DNA from: Pseudomonadota bacterium
GTDB lineage: Bacteria; Pseudomonadota; Gammaproteobacteria; Burkholderiales; Thiobacillaceae
NCBI GenBank assembly: GCA_021811235.1
Contig: JAJZPG010000015.1
Location: 1-64,000, forward strand
Length of the DNA stretch: 64,000 nucleotides
Direction: 5' to 3'
Positions 19,402 through 28,168 of the stretch are shown here, one piece after another. Under the pieces are notes generated by a model. It saw nothing but the letters and a program-made list of their open reading frames with translations. It ran no database searches and was not told the origin of the DNA. Both the position numbers and the translations under genes were made by a program. Within the stretch, counting starts at the first letter, position 1. The number at the start of each line of letters is the position of its first letter.

Positions 19402-20604
19402 TTATTTTTGTGCGGCAGCGGGTGCGCCCGCCTTGCCCGGCACGCCCGTTGGGGCGCCGGCCTCGCTTGGCGCGACGGGCATGCCGGGGAAGAAAATCCG
19501 CGCCATGCCGTCGACCACCACCTTGTCGCCGGGCTTCAGCCCCTTCTTGATCACCCAGCGCCCCGTTCCCGGCTCGCTGCCGCCCACCCAGGCACCCACC
19601 TCGACCGGCCGCGGCAATGCGACGGTCATGCCTTTTTCACCGGGGGTGGCGACGTAGACAAACTTGCCGGTGGGGCCATCCAGCACCGCCGGTTGCGGCA
19701 CGCTGATCGCGTCCGGCAGCTGGCCGCCTTCGACGACCACCCGCACGAACTGGCCCGGCTTCAAGGCGCCGTCGGCATTGGCGAACTCGGCGCGCATGTC
19801 GAACGCGCCGGTCTGGGCGTTTGCCTTGTAGTCGCTGAAATTGAGCGTGCCGGTGGCAGCGACGCGGGTGCCGTCGGCGAGCACCAGACCGACGCGCTGC
19901 CGCCCCTGTTCGAGACTGCCTTCCGCGCGCTGTTTTTCCAGCGCCAGCCGCTCGTCCTCGCCGATCGAGAAACGCGCATAGATGGGGGCGATCTGCGCCA
20001 GTGTGGTGAGCGCAGGCCCGGTGGGGCTCACCAGCGCGCCTTCCACCTGCAGCGCACGCCCCATCACGCCGGACAGCGGCGCACGGATTTCGGTGTAGCC
20101 GAGACTGATGCGCGCGTCGGCGAGATTCGCCTCGGCCGTGCGCACCCCCGCTTCGGTCACCGCCACGGCGGTCTGGGTGGCGTCGAGCGCGCGCGCACTG
20201 ACGAAGCCTTGCGCGGCGAGTGTGCGGTTGCGGTCGAGTTCGAGTTTCGCTTCCGCCAGCAGGGCCCGCCGGTTGGCAAGCTCGGCGCCCGCCGCCCGTG
20301 CCTGCGCGGCCAGGCTTGCGCCGTCAAGCTTGAACAGCAGCGCACCGGCTTTCACCGGCGCGCCTTCCTCGAAATAGCGCCGTTCGATGACGGCCGCGAC
20401 GCGCGGGCGGATTTCCACCTCGCGCGAGGCTTCCAGCCGGCCGACGTATTCGAAGCTGACCGGCACGGTCTGCGCGACGGCCGCCTCCACGGTCACCTGC
20501 GCCGGCGGGGGCGGACCGCCGCCCTGCTGCGCTGCATTCTGCTGTCCGCAGGCGGAGAGCAGGGCGACCAGACTCAAAACAATGGGTAGTGGCGATCGGC
20601 GCAT
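19402..20604 (-). CDS. RND efflux periplasmic adaptor lipoprotein (AcrA/MexA type)
   Basis: A 400-residue membrane-fusion protein. The N-terminus is a lipoprotein signal with lipobox LLSAC (Cys19). Then come the lipoyl half-motifs, an alpha-helical hairpin (about 95-165, Ala/Leu/Arg-rich coiled coil), beta-barrel and membrane-proximal domains, and a Pro/Ala-rich tail. It bridges the RND trimer to an outer-membrane channel. First gene of the two-gene efflux operon. Confidence 0.95.
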   Translation of the reverse strand: MRRSPLPIVLSLVALLSACGQQNAAQQGGGPPPPAQVTVEAAVAQTVPVSFEYVGRLEASREVEIRPRVAAVIERRYFEEGAPVKAGALLFKLDGASLAAQARAAGAELANRRALLAEAKLELDRNRTLAAQGFVSARALDATQTAVAVTEAGVRTAEANLADARISLGYTEIRAPLSGVMGRALQVEGALVSPTGPALTTLAQIAPIYARFSIGEDERLALEKQRAEGSLEQGRQRVGLVLADGTRVAATGTLNFSDYKANAQTGAFDMRAEFANADGALKPGQFVRVVVEGGQLPDAISVPQPAVLDGPTGKFVYVATPGEKGMTVALPRPVEVGAWVGGSEPGTGRWVIKKGLKPGDKVVVDGMARIFFPGMPVAPSEAGAPTGVPGKAGAPAAAQK

Positions 20605-20645
20605 GGTGCTCCCCTGTAGCTGTCTATCCGACTATGATAAAAGCA

Positions 20646-20661
20646 TACATGCACGAATGTA
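20646..20661. promoter_or_regulatory. Putative AcrR-type operator
   Basis: TACAT-GCACGA-ATGTA is an inverted repeat in the 88-bp gap between the divergent adaptor and tetR genes. It resembles the E. coli AcrR operator, which also pairs TACAT with ATGTA. The adjacent AT-rich stretch probably holds both promoters. Confidence 0.6.
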
Positions 20662-20692
20662 AATTTATCTGTTGTATTGGACAATCATCCCC

Positions 20693-21334
20693 ATGGTCAA
20701 GAAAACCCGAGAAGACGCCCTCGCCACCCGCGAGTCCCTCCTGACCGCCGCGCTCCAGGTATTCCGCGAACGCGGCGTCGCCCATACTCGGCTCTCCGAC
20801 GTTGCCGAACGTGCCGGCGTGACGCGCGGTGCGATCTACTGGCATTTCAAGGACAAGGCCGAGCTGTTCCAGGCCGTGTGCGAGCGCGGCACCATGCCGG
20901 TGGAAGCGCTGCTGGCCGAGGCCAGCCAGAACGCGCAGCGCGACCCGCTCGCCACGGTCAGGCAACTCGCCCTGATGGCGCTGACCCAGTTGGCGCAACA
21001 CCCCGACACCCAGGCGATGTTCGACGTGATCTTCCACAAATGCGAATTCACCGAGGAGTTGGCCCCGGTGGTGGCGAAGAACGACGCCGACCGCGCCGCC
21101 TGCCTGTCACAGGTGCAACGCCTGTTCGAACAGGCAGTCGCCTGCGGCCAGCTCCCGCCAACCACCGATACCTTCCTTGCAACGCAGGGCATGCACGCCT
21201 ACATGGTGGGCCTGATGCACGAATGGGTGCTGAACCCGCACAGCTACGACCTCACGGTATGTGCAGCGCCGCTGCTCGATTGCTATCTCGCCGGCCTGGC
21301 GGCGCGCCCGCCGATTTGCCGTCCGGCGGGCTAG
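20693..21334 (+). CDS. TetR/AcrR-family repressor of the efflux operon
   Basis: A 213-residue TetR-family regulator with an N-terminal helix-turn-helix (TRLSDVAERAGVTRGAIYWH, ending in the YWHF signature of the AcrR/TtgR subgroup) and a C-terminal all-helical ligand domain. It is divergent from the RND operon and likely represses it until a drug or bile-like ligand binds. ATG at 20693 is chosen because its N-terminus (MVKKTREDALATR) aligns with AcrR; an upstream TTG is possible. The last four bases overlap the convergent photolyase gene at a CTAG. Confidence 0.9.
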   Translation: MVKKTREDALATRESLLTAALQVFRERGVAHTRLSDVAERAGVTRGAIYWHFKDKAELFQAVCERGTMPVEALLAEASQNAQRDPLATVRQLALMALTQLAQHPDTQAMFDVIFHKCEFTEELAPVVAKNDADRAACLSQVQRLFEQAVACGQLPPTTDTFLATQGMHAYMVGLMHEWVLNPHSYDLTVCAAPLLDCYLAGLAARPPICRPAG

Positions 21335-22767
21335 GCTGAATCCGCGGGCGTAGCCGCCTTGAACAGCGCCAGCGCCAGTGCGCGCTGCACCGCATGATCG
21401 ACGATGGGCGCGGGGTAGTCGCGCCCGATGACGCACCCCGCTCGTTCCTGCTCGGCGACAGGCCGTGTCCACGGCGCATGAATGAATTTTTCCGGCACGC
21501 GCGCGAGCTCGGGCAGGTAACGCCGGATGAACCGGCCCTGCGGGTCGAACTTTTCCGACTGCGTGACCGGATTGAAGATGCGGAACCACGGCTGGGCGTC
21601 GCAGCCGACCGAAGCCGCCCATTGCCAGCCGCCGCTGTTGGCGGCGAGGTCGAAATCGATCAACTTGTCGGCGAAGTACTGTTCGCCGAGGCGCCAGTCG
21701 ACCAGCAGGTCCTTGGTCAGGAACGAGGCCGTGACCATGCGCAGGCGGTTGTGCATGTAGCCGGTCTGGTTCAACTGGCGCATCGCGGCGTCGACCAGCG
21801 GATAGCCGGTGCGCGCCTCGCACCACGCGGCGAAATGGCCGGGCGGGTTCGGCCACGGCAAGGCGTAGTACTGGCGCTTGAAGGCATGGCCGGCGGCGAC
21901 GTCGGGGCGATGCCACAGGATCTGGTGGTAGAAGTCGCGCCAGATCAGTTCCGTCAGCCAGGTTTCTGCGCCGCGCCCGCCGCGCTGCCAGGCCGCCGCC
22001 GCCAGCTGGCGGATCGATACCGTACCGAAGCGCAGGTGCACCGACAGCGCCGACGGCCCCCTGAGGGCAGGGAAATCGCGCGTCTCCCGATAGGCGTCGA
22101 TGCGCTCGAGAAAATCGGCGAGCAACTGCGCACCGCCCGCCATGCCGGTGGGCAGCCCCAATTCGCGCAGGTTGGTCGGCGCGAACCCCAGATCCTGCAA
22201 GGAGGGGACCGGCGTCGATCGCGGCAGCAGGCGATCGGCGTGGGCGTCGACCGGGTGGGACTGCAGCGCCGACGGCGTCAGCGCTTTCAGCCAGGCGTTC
22301 TTGTACGGGGTGAATACGCTGAAGGGCTTGCCGGCTGCAGTAAGCACTTCCTCACGCTCGAAAACGACCGTGTCCTTGAAGTGATGGACGGCGACGCCCT
22401 CACCCTGCAGCGCCGCCTCCACGGCCGTGTCCCGCAGCCGTGCCGCGGGGTCGTCGTCATGGTTGAAGAACACGGCATCAGCCCGGAATTCGGTCGCCAG
22501 CCGCACGATCTCCTCGCGCGCAACGCCCTGGCGGACGATCAGGCCGCCCCCCTTCATCTCGAGTGCCTGCTGCAGTTCGACGACACTGGCGTGGATGAAC
22601 TCGACCCGGCGGTCGCCCGGATCGGGAAGCCGGTCGAGGATCTCGCGGTCGAAGACGAAGGCGCACACCACCTCCCGAGCCTGCCCGAGCGCGTGATGGA
22701 GCGCGGCGTGGTCGAAATCGCGCAGATCGCGGCGGAACCAGACGAGGGCGCGGGCGTATTCAGGCAT
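21331..22767 (-). CDS. phrB: Deoxyribodipyrimidine photolyase (CPD photolyase)
   Basis: A 478-residue class I photolyase/cryptochrome protein. The N-terminal alpha/beta antenna domain begins ALVWFRRDLRDFDHAAL. The C-terminal FAD domain has the conserved GYPLVDAAMRQLNQTGYMHNRLRM segment and the WASVGCDAQPWFRIFNP segment that contacts the dimer and flavin. It repairs cyclobutane pyrimidine dimers with blue light. A single gene, convergent with the TetR regulator and divergent from yqgE. Confidence 0.95.
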   Translation of the reverse strand: MPEYARALVWFRRDLRDFDHAALHHALGQAREVVCAFVFDREILDRLPDPGDRRVEFIHASVVELQQALEMKGGGLIVRQGVAREEIVRLATEFRADAVFFNHDDDPAARLRDTAVEAALQGEGVAVHHFKDTVVFEREEVLTAAGKPFSVFTPYKNAWLKALTPSALQSHPVDAHADRLLPRSTPVPSLQDLGFAPTNLRELGLPTGMAGGAQLLADFLERIDAYRETRDFPALRGPSALSVHLRFGTVSIRQLAAAAWQRGGRGAETWLTELIWRDFYHQILWHRPDVAAGHAFKRQYYALPWPNPPGHFAAWCEARTGYPLVDAAMRQLNQTGYMHNRLRMVTASFLTKDLLVDWRLGEQYFADKLIDFDLAANSGGWQWAASVGCDAQPWFRIFNPVTQSEKFDPQGRFIRRYLPELARVPEKFIHAPWTRPVAEQERAGCVIGRDYPAPIVDHAVQRALALALFKAATPADSA

Positions 22768-22861
22768 GAGGCATACGTGTCGCTATAGTGAGAGGGAGGG
22801 TGTGAAATGCGTGTTCACCAGCCCTAAGCGGTTTGGGGCAGATTACAATGGGAAGGCAATC

Positions 22862-23419
22862 ATGGATACCGTCAACCTCACCAATCACTTCCTGATCGCC
22901 ATGCCCGGCATGGTCGACCCCAATTTCAACGGGACGCTCACTTACATCTGCGATCACAGTGACCAGGGCGCACTCGGCGTCGTGATCAACCGGCCGATCG
23001 AACTGGACTTGTCGACCCTGTTCGAACAGATCGGATTGTCGCTGCCGGAGCGCCTGCAAAAAGACACGGTCTATTTTGGCGGCCCGGTGCAGACAGAACG
23101 CGGTTTCGTGCTGCACACCCCGCCGCTCACCTTCAGCTCCACCCTCACCGTCAACAACGCAGTCAGCCTCACCACCTCCAAGGACGTGCTGGAAGCGGTC
23201 AGCCAGGGCGCAGGGCCGGAGAAATTCATGGTCTCGCTCGGCTACGCCGGCTGGTCGCCCGGCCAGCTGGAAGACGAGATCAAGCAGAACGCCTGGCTGT
23301 CGGTGGCGGCCGATCCGCAGGTGATTTTCGACATGGCGCCGGAAGAACGCCTGCCCGCGGCGATGAAGCTGCTCGGCATCGACTTCGCCAGCCTGTCCGA
23401 AGAAGCCGGGCACGCTTGA
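22862..23419 (+). CDS. yqgE: YqgE/AlgH family protein
   Basis: A 185-residue UPF0301 protein, with the family hallmarks HFLIAMPGMVDPNFNGTLTY, GVVINRP and GYAGWSPGQLEDEI. Function is unknown in detail; in pseudomonads the AlgH relative influences regulation. It sits directly ahead of ruvX, as in many proteobacteria, and its stop overlaps the ruvX start. ATG at 22862 is chosen by family length and a GGAAGG Shine-Dalgarno. Confidence 0.93.
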   Translation: MDTVNLTNHFLIAMPGMVDPNFNGTLTYICDHSDQGALGVVINRPIELDLSTLFEQIGLSLPERLQKDTVYFGGPVQTERGFVLHTPPLTFSSTLTVNNAVSLTTSKDVLEAVSQGAGPEKFMVSLGYAGWSPGQLEDEIKQNAWLSVAADPQVIFDMAPEERLPAAMKLLGIDFASLSEEAGHA

Positions 23420-23853
23420 ACCCGGAATCGACCCACGGTACGGTGCTGGCCTTCGACCTCGGCCTCAAGCGCACCGGCGTCGCCTCGGGCGAACTCTCGC
23501 TCGGCATCGCCCACCCCCTTTCGGTCATCCAGGCCGACTCCACCGACGCCCGGCTCGCCGCCATCGCCAAACTCGTGGCCGAATGGCAGCCGGTGCTGCT
23601 GGTACTGGGCCTGCCGACCCACGCCGACGGCAGCGAGCACGAGATGACGCGGGTGGCCAAAAACTTCGCGCGCAAATTAGAATCACGCTTCGATCTGCCG
23701 GTGTTCCTGGTCGACGAGCGCCTCAGCAGCGCGGAAGCCGAATCCGAGCTGCATGCTCGCGGCATCCACGGCCGCAAGAACAAGGCGCTGACCGACGCCG
23801 TCGCCGCGCAACTCATCCTTCAGGGGTTTTTCGATGCACGCCTCACTGCCTGA
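23416..23853 (+). CDS. ruvX: Putative pre-16S rRNA nuclease / Holliday junction resolvase-like YqgF
   Basis: A 145-residue RNase H-fold protein of the YqgF/RuvX family. FDLGLKRTGVASG supplies the first catalytic aspartate; LVLGLPTHADGSE and VFLVDERLSSAEAE are conserved; the C-terminal DAVAAQLILQGFF holds the last aspartate. The family processes the 5' end of 16S rRNA precursor. The start is a TTG overlapping the yqgE stop (TTGA), an unusual but consistent coupling. It overlaps pyrR by 20 bp. Confidence 0.93.
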   Translation: MNPESTHGTVLAFDLGLKRTGVASGELSLGIAHPLSVIQADSTDARLAAIAKLVAEWQPVLLVLGLPTHADGSEHEMTRVAKNFARKLESRFDLPVFLVDERLSSAEAESELHARGIHGRKNKALTDAVAAQLILQGFFDARLTA

Positions 23854-24328
23854 CGCCAACACGCTGATTGCGCGACTCGCCGAGGCCATTGCGCCGACGC
23901 TCGCGCCCGACACCCTCATCGTCGGCATCCACACCGGCGGCGTGTGGGTAGCCGAACGCCTGCATGTGCTGCTCGGCTGCAAGTTGCCGCTGGGGACGCT
24001 CGACATTTCGTTCTACCGCGACGATTTCTCGCGCATCGGCCTGCACCCGCAGGTGAAACCGTCCAACCTGCCGTTCGATCTCGAAGGCCGCGACATCCTG
24101 CTGGTCGACGACGTGCTTCACACGGGGCGCACGGTGCGCGCGGCGATGAACGAACTGTTCGACTACGGCCGCCCGGCGTCGATCCGGCTCGCGGTGCTGG
24201 TCGACCGCGGCGGCCACGAACTGCCGATCCGCCCCGACTTCACCGGACTCGACCTCGACGTGCCGGCTCATCAAAACGTCAATCTTTCGCGGCTGGACGA
24301 CGGCCACCTCACCCTCACCCTCGCATGA
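23834..24328 (+). CDS. pyrR: PyrR bifunctional pyrimidine regulator / uracil phosphoribosyltransferase
   Basis: A 164-residue type I phosphoribosyltransferase of the PyrR group; the PRPP loop [18 protein letters not shown] is intact. In Gram-positives PyrR binds pyr mRNA to attenuate transcription; in proteobacteria a regulatory role is less certain and uracil phosphoribosyltransferase activity is minor. It leads the pyrR-pyrB-pyrC' arrangement and overlaps pyrB by ATGA. I saw no obvious PyrR attenuator upstream; the gene lies inside a longer operon starting at yqgE. Confidence 0.93.
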   Translation: MHASLPDANTLIARLAEAIAPTLAPDTLIVGIHTGGVWVAERLHVLLGCKLPLGTLDISFYRDDFSRIGLHPQVKPSNLPFDLEGRDILLVDDVLHTGRTVRAAMNELFDYGRPASIRLAVLVDRGGHELPIRPDFTGLDLDVPAHQNVNLSRLDDGHLTLTLA

Positions 24329-25278
24329 ACCTACAACTCACTGAAGACGGCAGGCTGCGCCACCTGCTCACGCTCGACGGCCTGCCGCGCGCCATCCTGA
24401 CGCAGATCCTCGACACCGCCGAATCCTTCATGGACGTGGGCGAGCGCGAGGTGAAGAAGGTCCCCCTGCTGCGCGGCAAGTCGATCTTCAACCTGTTCTT
24501 CGAACCGTCGACGCGCACCCGCACCACCTTCGAGATCGCCGCCAAGCGGCTTTCCGCCGACGTCGTCAACCTCAACATCGCCACCTCCAGCCAGACCAAG
24601 GGCGAAGCGATCCTCGACACCGTCGACAACCTCGCCGCGATGCACGCCGACATGTTCATCGTGCGCCACTCGCAATCGGGCGCGGCGCACTTCATCGCGC
24701 GCCACGTCGCGCCGCACATCTCGGTGATCAACGCCGGCGACGGACGTCATGCGCATCCCACGCAGGGTCTGCTGGACATGTTCACCATCCGCCGCTACAA
24801 GGGCGCGTTCCACAACCTCACCGTGGCCATCGTCGGCGACGTGCTGCATTCGCGCGTCGCACGCTCGCAGATCCACGCGCTCACCACGCTGGGCGTGCCG
24901 GAAGTGCGCGTGATCGGCCCGAAGACGCTGTTGCCCACCGGGGTCGAACAGATGGGCGTCAAGGTGTTCCACGACATGGAGGCCGGCCTGCGTGGCTGCG
25001 ACGTCGTCATCATGCTGCGCCTGCAGAACGAACGCATGAAGGGCGCACGGTTGCCGAGTGCGCAGGAGTATTTCAAATTCTTCGGCCTGACGCCGGAAAA
25101 GCTCGCGCTGGCCAAACCCGATGCGATCGTGATGCATCCCGGCCCGATGAACCGCGGCGTGGAGATCTCGTCCGAGGTCGCCGACGGCCCGCAGTCGGTG
25201 ATCCTGCCGCAGGTGACCTACGGCATCGCGGTGCGCATGGCGGTGATGGCGATGCTGGCGGGAGGATCGACAGTATGA
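24325..25278 (+). CDS. pyrB: Aspartate carbamoyltransferase catalytic subunit
   Basis: A 317-residue ATCase catalytic chain, with the carbamoyl-phosphate motif [12 protein letters not shown], the HPTQ motif ([12 protein letters not shown]) and [12 protein letters not shown] for the aspartate side. It catalyses the first committed step of pyrimidine synthesis. No pyrI regulatory chain is present; instead it is followed by a dihydroorotase-like gene, the arrangement of the dodecameric class A ATCases, in which the inactive dihydroorotase is needed for assembly. Confidence 0.97.
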   Translation: MNLQLTEDGRLRHLLTLDGLPRAILTQILDTAESFMDVGEREVKKVPLLRGKSIFNLFFEPSTRTRTTFEIAAKRLSADVVNLNIATSSQTKGEAILDTVDNLAAMHADMFIVRHSQSGAAHFIARHVAPHISVINAGDGRHAHPTQGLLDMFTIRRYKGAFHNLTVAIVGDVLHSRVARSQIHALTTLGVPEVRVIGPKTLLPTGVEQMGVKVFHDMEAGLRGCDVVIMLRLQNERMKGARLPSAQEYFKFFGLTPEKLALAKPDAIVMHPGPMNRGVEISSEVADGPQSVILPQVTYGIAVRMAVMAMLAGGSTV

Positions 25279-26555
25279 AAATCCACATCAAGAACGGCCG
25301 CGTGATCGACCCGATGAGCGCGCGCGACGAGGTCACCGACGTCTACGTCGCCGCCGGCAAGATCGTCGCCATCGGCGACGCACCCGCCGACTTCCATGCC
25401 AACCGCACGCTCGACGCCAGCGGTCTCGTCGTCTGCCCGGGTCTCGTCGACCTCTCGGTGCGCCTGCGCGAACCCGGCTTCGAATACAAGGCCACGCTGG
25501 AATCGGAAATGCTCGCCGCCGCAGCGGGCGGCGTCACCTCGCTCGCCTGTCCGCCCGACACCGACCCGCCGCTCGACGAGCCGGGTCTGGTGGAGATGCT
25601 GAAATTCCGCGCCAGGAACCTGCCCGGCCCGCGCGTCTATCCGATCGGCGCGCTCACGCAGAAGCTCGAAGGCAAGATGCTGACCGAGATGGCCGAACTG
25701 ACCGAGGCCGGCTGCCGCGCCTTCACCCAGGCCGACGCGCCGCTGACCGACACCCAGGTGCTGCTGCGCGCGATGGAGTACGCCGCCACCTTCGGCTTCA
25801 GCCTGTGGCTGCGGCCGCAGGACGTCTCGCTCGCGCGCGGCGGCGTCGCGCACGACGGCGCCGTGGCGTCGCGTCTCGGCCTGCCCGGCATTCCGGCGCT
25901 GGCCGAGACGGTCGCGCTCGCCACCATCCTGCAGTTGGCGCGCGAGACCGGCGCGCGCGTCCATCTCGCCCGGCTGTCGACGCGCGAAGGCATCGCGATG
26001 GTGCGCGCCGCCAAGGCACAGGGGCTGGCGATCAGCTGCGACGTCGCGGCCGCCCACGTGCACCTGTCGGAAAACGACCTCATCAGCTTCGACTCGCACC
26101 TTCATCTGGTGCCGCCGCTCCGCAGCCTGCGCGACCGCGACGCCATCCGCGAGGCGCTGCGCGACGGCTCGATCGATGCCCTGTGCTCCGACCACGCGCC
26201 GGTCGACGAGGACGCCAAGCAGGTGCCGTTCGGCGAATCCGAGCCCGGCGCCTCCGGCGTCGAACTGCTGTTGCCGCTGACGCTGAAATGGGCTCGCGAG
26301 ACCGGTGTCCCGCTGATGCAGGCGATCGATCTCGTCACCTGGAAACCGGCACAGATCCTCGGCGTGTCCGGCGGCCACCTGTCGGTCGGCAGCTGTGCCG
26401 ACATCTGCGTGTTCGACGAGGCCGCCGAGTGGGTCGTCACCCCGCGGACCCTGGCAAGCTCGGGAGACAACACGCCCTTCCTCGACCAGCCGATGCTGGG
26501 CCGGGTGCGCTACACGCTGATCGACGGCCATCTCGATTTTGAATTGCCGCACTGA
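25275..26555 (+). CDS. pyrC': Inactive dihydroorotase-like subunit of aspartate transcarbamoylase
   Basis: A 426-residue amidohydrolase-fold protein aligned with type I dihydroorotase. The metal-binding DxHxH motif is D59-L-S61-V-R63, so both histidines are lost, and later metal ligands are also unrecognisable ([20 protein letters not shown]). It cannot hold the usual zinc pair. In Pseudomonas such a protein, encoded right after pyrB, is a structural partner of ATCase. The ATG overlaps the pyrB stop. A true dihydroorotase must exist elsewhere. Confidence 0.9.
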   Translation: MKIHIKNGRVIDPMSARDEVTDVYVAAGKIVAIGDAPADFHANRTLDASGLVVCPGLVDLSVRLREPGFEYKATLESEMLAAAAGGVTSLACPPDTDPPLDEPGLVEMLKFRARNLPGPRVYPIGALTQKLEGKMLTEMAELTEAGCRAFTQADAPLTDTQVLLRAMEYAATFGFSLWLRPQDVSLARGGVAHDGAVASRLGLPGIPALAETVALATILQLARETGARVHLARLSTREGIAMVRAAKAQGLAISCDVAAAHVHLSENDLISFDSHLHLVPPLRSLRDRDAIREALRDGSIDALCSDHAPVDEDAKQVPFGESEPGASGVELLLPLTLKWARETGVPLMQAIDLVTWKPAQILGVSGGHLSVGSCADICVFDEAAEWVVTPRTLASSGDNTPFLDQPMLGRVRYTLIDGHLDFELPH

Positions 26556-26572
26556 TCGTCAACGCGTCACGC

Positions 26573-28168
26573 ATGGCGGATAAATTTCCCGCCATGCGCC
26601 GTACATCGCTGCCCCTGTTGCTCGTCAGCCTGGCTGCTGGCGCGCTGGCCGTCGGCGGCTTCGCCCCCTTCGACCTGTGGCCGCTTCCGCTGCTGAGTCT
26701 TGCTGCGCTGTTCGCGCTGCTGCTGCGCACGGGATCGATGCGCGCCGGCTTTGCGCTGGGCTTCGCGTGGGGGCTGGGTTTCTTCATCGCCGGCGTGAGC
26801 TGGGTCTACGTCAGCCTGTCGGTCTACGGCGGCATGGCCCCCTGGCTGGCGGCGCTCGCGACGCTGCTGTTCTGCGCTTTTCTGGCGCTGTTCCCCGCCG
26901 CGGTCGGCGCGCTGCAAGCGTGCCCTCGATGGCATGCACGCCGGCCCGTCCCCGCCGCCATGCGTGCGCTGCTGCTGATCCCGCTCGCCTGGGGCGCGAC
27001 GGAATGGGTGCGCGGCTGGATCTTCACCGGCTTTCCTTGGCTGCTGGTGGGCTATTCGCAGGTGCCCGCGAGCCCGCTGGCAGGCTACGCGCCGCTCGTC
27101 GGCGTGTATGGCGTGTCCTTCCTGCTGGCATGGGTCGCCGCCCTGCTGGCGTGGAGCGTGACGACGCGCGGCTCGCTGACGCGGCACGCCTGGGCGGTCG
27201 CTGCCGTCGTGGCGCTCGGCGTCTCCGGCCAGGCCCTGCGCAGCGTCGAGTGGACCACGCCTGACGGCGCGCCAACCTCGGTCGCGCTGCTGCAGGGCAA
27301 TATCCCGCAGGACATGAAATGGCGGCCCGAGATCACCGCCGCCACGCTCGACACCTATCTGCGCATGGCCGCCGCCTCGCCGGCGCAGCTGATCGTGCTG
27401 CCCGAAACCGCGCTGCCGCTGTTCGAATCGGACCTGCCCGAGTCCTACCGCGGCTGGCTCGCCGAGCTCGGCCGGCAGAACGGCGGCGACGTGCTGACCG
27501 GCCTGCCGACCGGTTCGCGCGACGGCGCCTACTACAACAGCGTGATCAGCTTCGGCCGTGCGGACAGCCAGCGCTACCACAAGGTGCATCTGGTGCCGTT
27601 CGGCGAATACATTCCGCTGAAACCCGTGTGGGGCTGGGTGATCGAGGTGCTGCGCATCCCGCTGTCGGATTTCGCGCGCGGCGCGATCGACCAGCGCCCG
27701 CTCGCGATCGGCGGCCAGCGGGTCGCGGCCAACATCTGCTACGAGGACGCCTTCGGCGAGGAGATCATCCGCCAGCTGCCGCAGGCGAGCGTGCTGGTGA
27801 ACGTGAGCAATCTGGCATGGTTCGGCGATTCCTTCGCGCCCTGGCAACACGCGCAGATGTCGCAGATGCGCGCGCTGGAAAGCGGCCGCATGATGTTGCG
27901 GGCGACCAATACCGGCGTCACCGCGATCATCGACGCGAAAGGCCGTCTGCTCGCCAGCCTGCCCCTGTTCACCGCCGGCAGCCTCACCGGCGAGATACAG
28001 GGTTACGCCGGCAGCACGCCCTACGTGCGCTGGGGCAATGCGCCGGTGTTGGTGCTGTGGTCTCTGCTGGGGACGATCCTGCTGGCGGCTGCGCTCTACC
28101 CGCGAGGGGCAGGCCGTGGCTGTACGGCCGCTAAAGCGGCAACAGCCACGCTCAGGCGGCGGCCCTGA
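26573..28168 (+). CDS. lnt: Apolipoprotein N-acyltransferase
   Basis: A 531-residue inner-membrane enzyme that adds the third acyl chain to lipoproteins. About six N-terminal membrane helices are followed by a periplasmic nitrilase domain with catalytic Glu in LPETALPLF, Lys in HKVHLVPFGEY and Cys in NICYEDAFGEE. A final transmembrane segment (VLVLWSLLGTILLAAALY) precedes the tail. The last 20 or so residues are encoded by a palindromic repeat (28097-28155), so the natural C-terminus has probably been replaced. ATG at 26573 or 26594 could be the start; neither has a clear Shine-Dalgarno. Confidence 0.93.
   Translation: MADKFPAMRRTSLPLLLVSLAAGALAVGGFAPFDLWPLPLLSLAALFALLLRTGSMRAGFALGFAWGLGFFIAGVSWVYVSLSVYGGMAPWLAALATLLFCAFLALFPAAVGALQACPRWHARRPVPAAMRALLLIPLAWGATEWVRGWIFTGFPWLLVGYSQVPASPLAGYAPLVGVYGVSFLLAWVAALLAWSVTTRGSLTRHAWAVAAVVALGVSGQALRSVEWTTPDGAPTSVALLQGNIPQDMKWRPEITAATLDTYLRMAAASPAQLIVLPETALPLFESDLPESYRGWLAELGRQNGGDVLTGLPTGSRDGAYYNSVISFGRADSQRYHKVHLVPFGEYIPLKPVWGWVIEVLRIPLSDFARGAIDQRPLAIGGQRVAANICYEDAFGEEIIRQLPQASVLVNVSNLAWFGDSFAPWQHAQMSQMRALESGRMMLRATNTGVTAIIDAKGRLLASLPLFTAGSLTGEIQGYAGSTPYVRWGNAPVLVLWSLLGTILLAAALYPRGAGRGCTAAKAATATLRRRP
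28097..28155. repeat. Palindromic intergenic repeat, copy A
   Basis: A two-tier hairpin: outer stem CGTGGCTGT/ACAGCCACG and inner stem GCCGC-TAAA-GCGGC. A related copy lies at 40213-40272; both are immediately downstream of a minus-strand stop codon. The inner stem differs between copies by a compensating C-G to T-A change, which supports a selected RNA structure. Here the plus-strand lnt gene reads through it. Confidence 0.7.
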
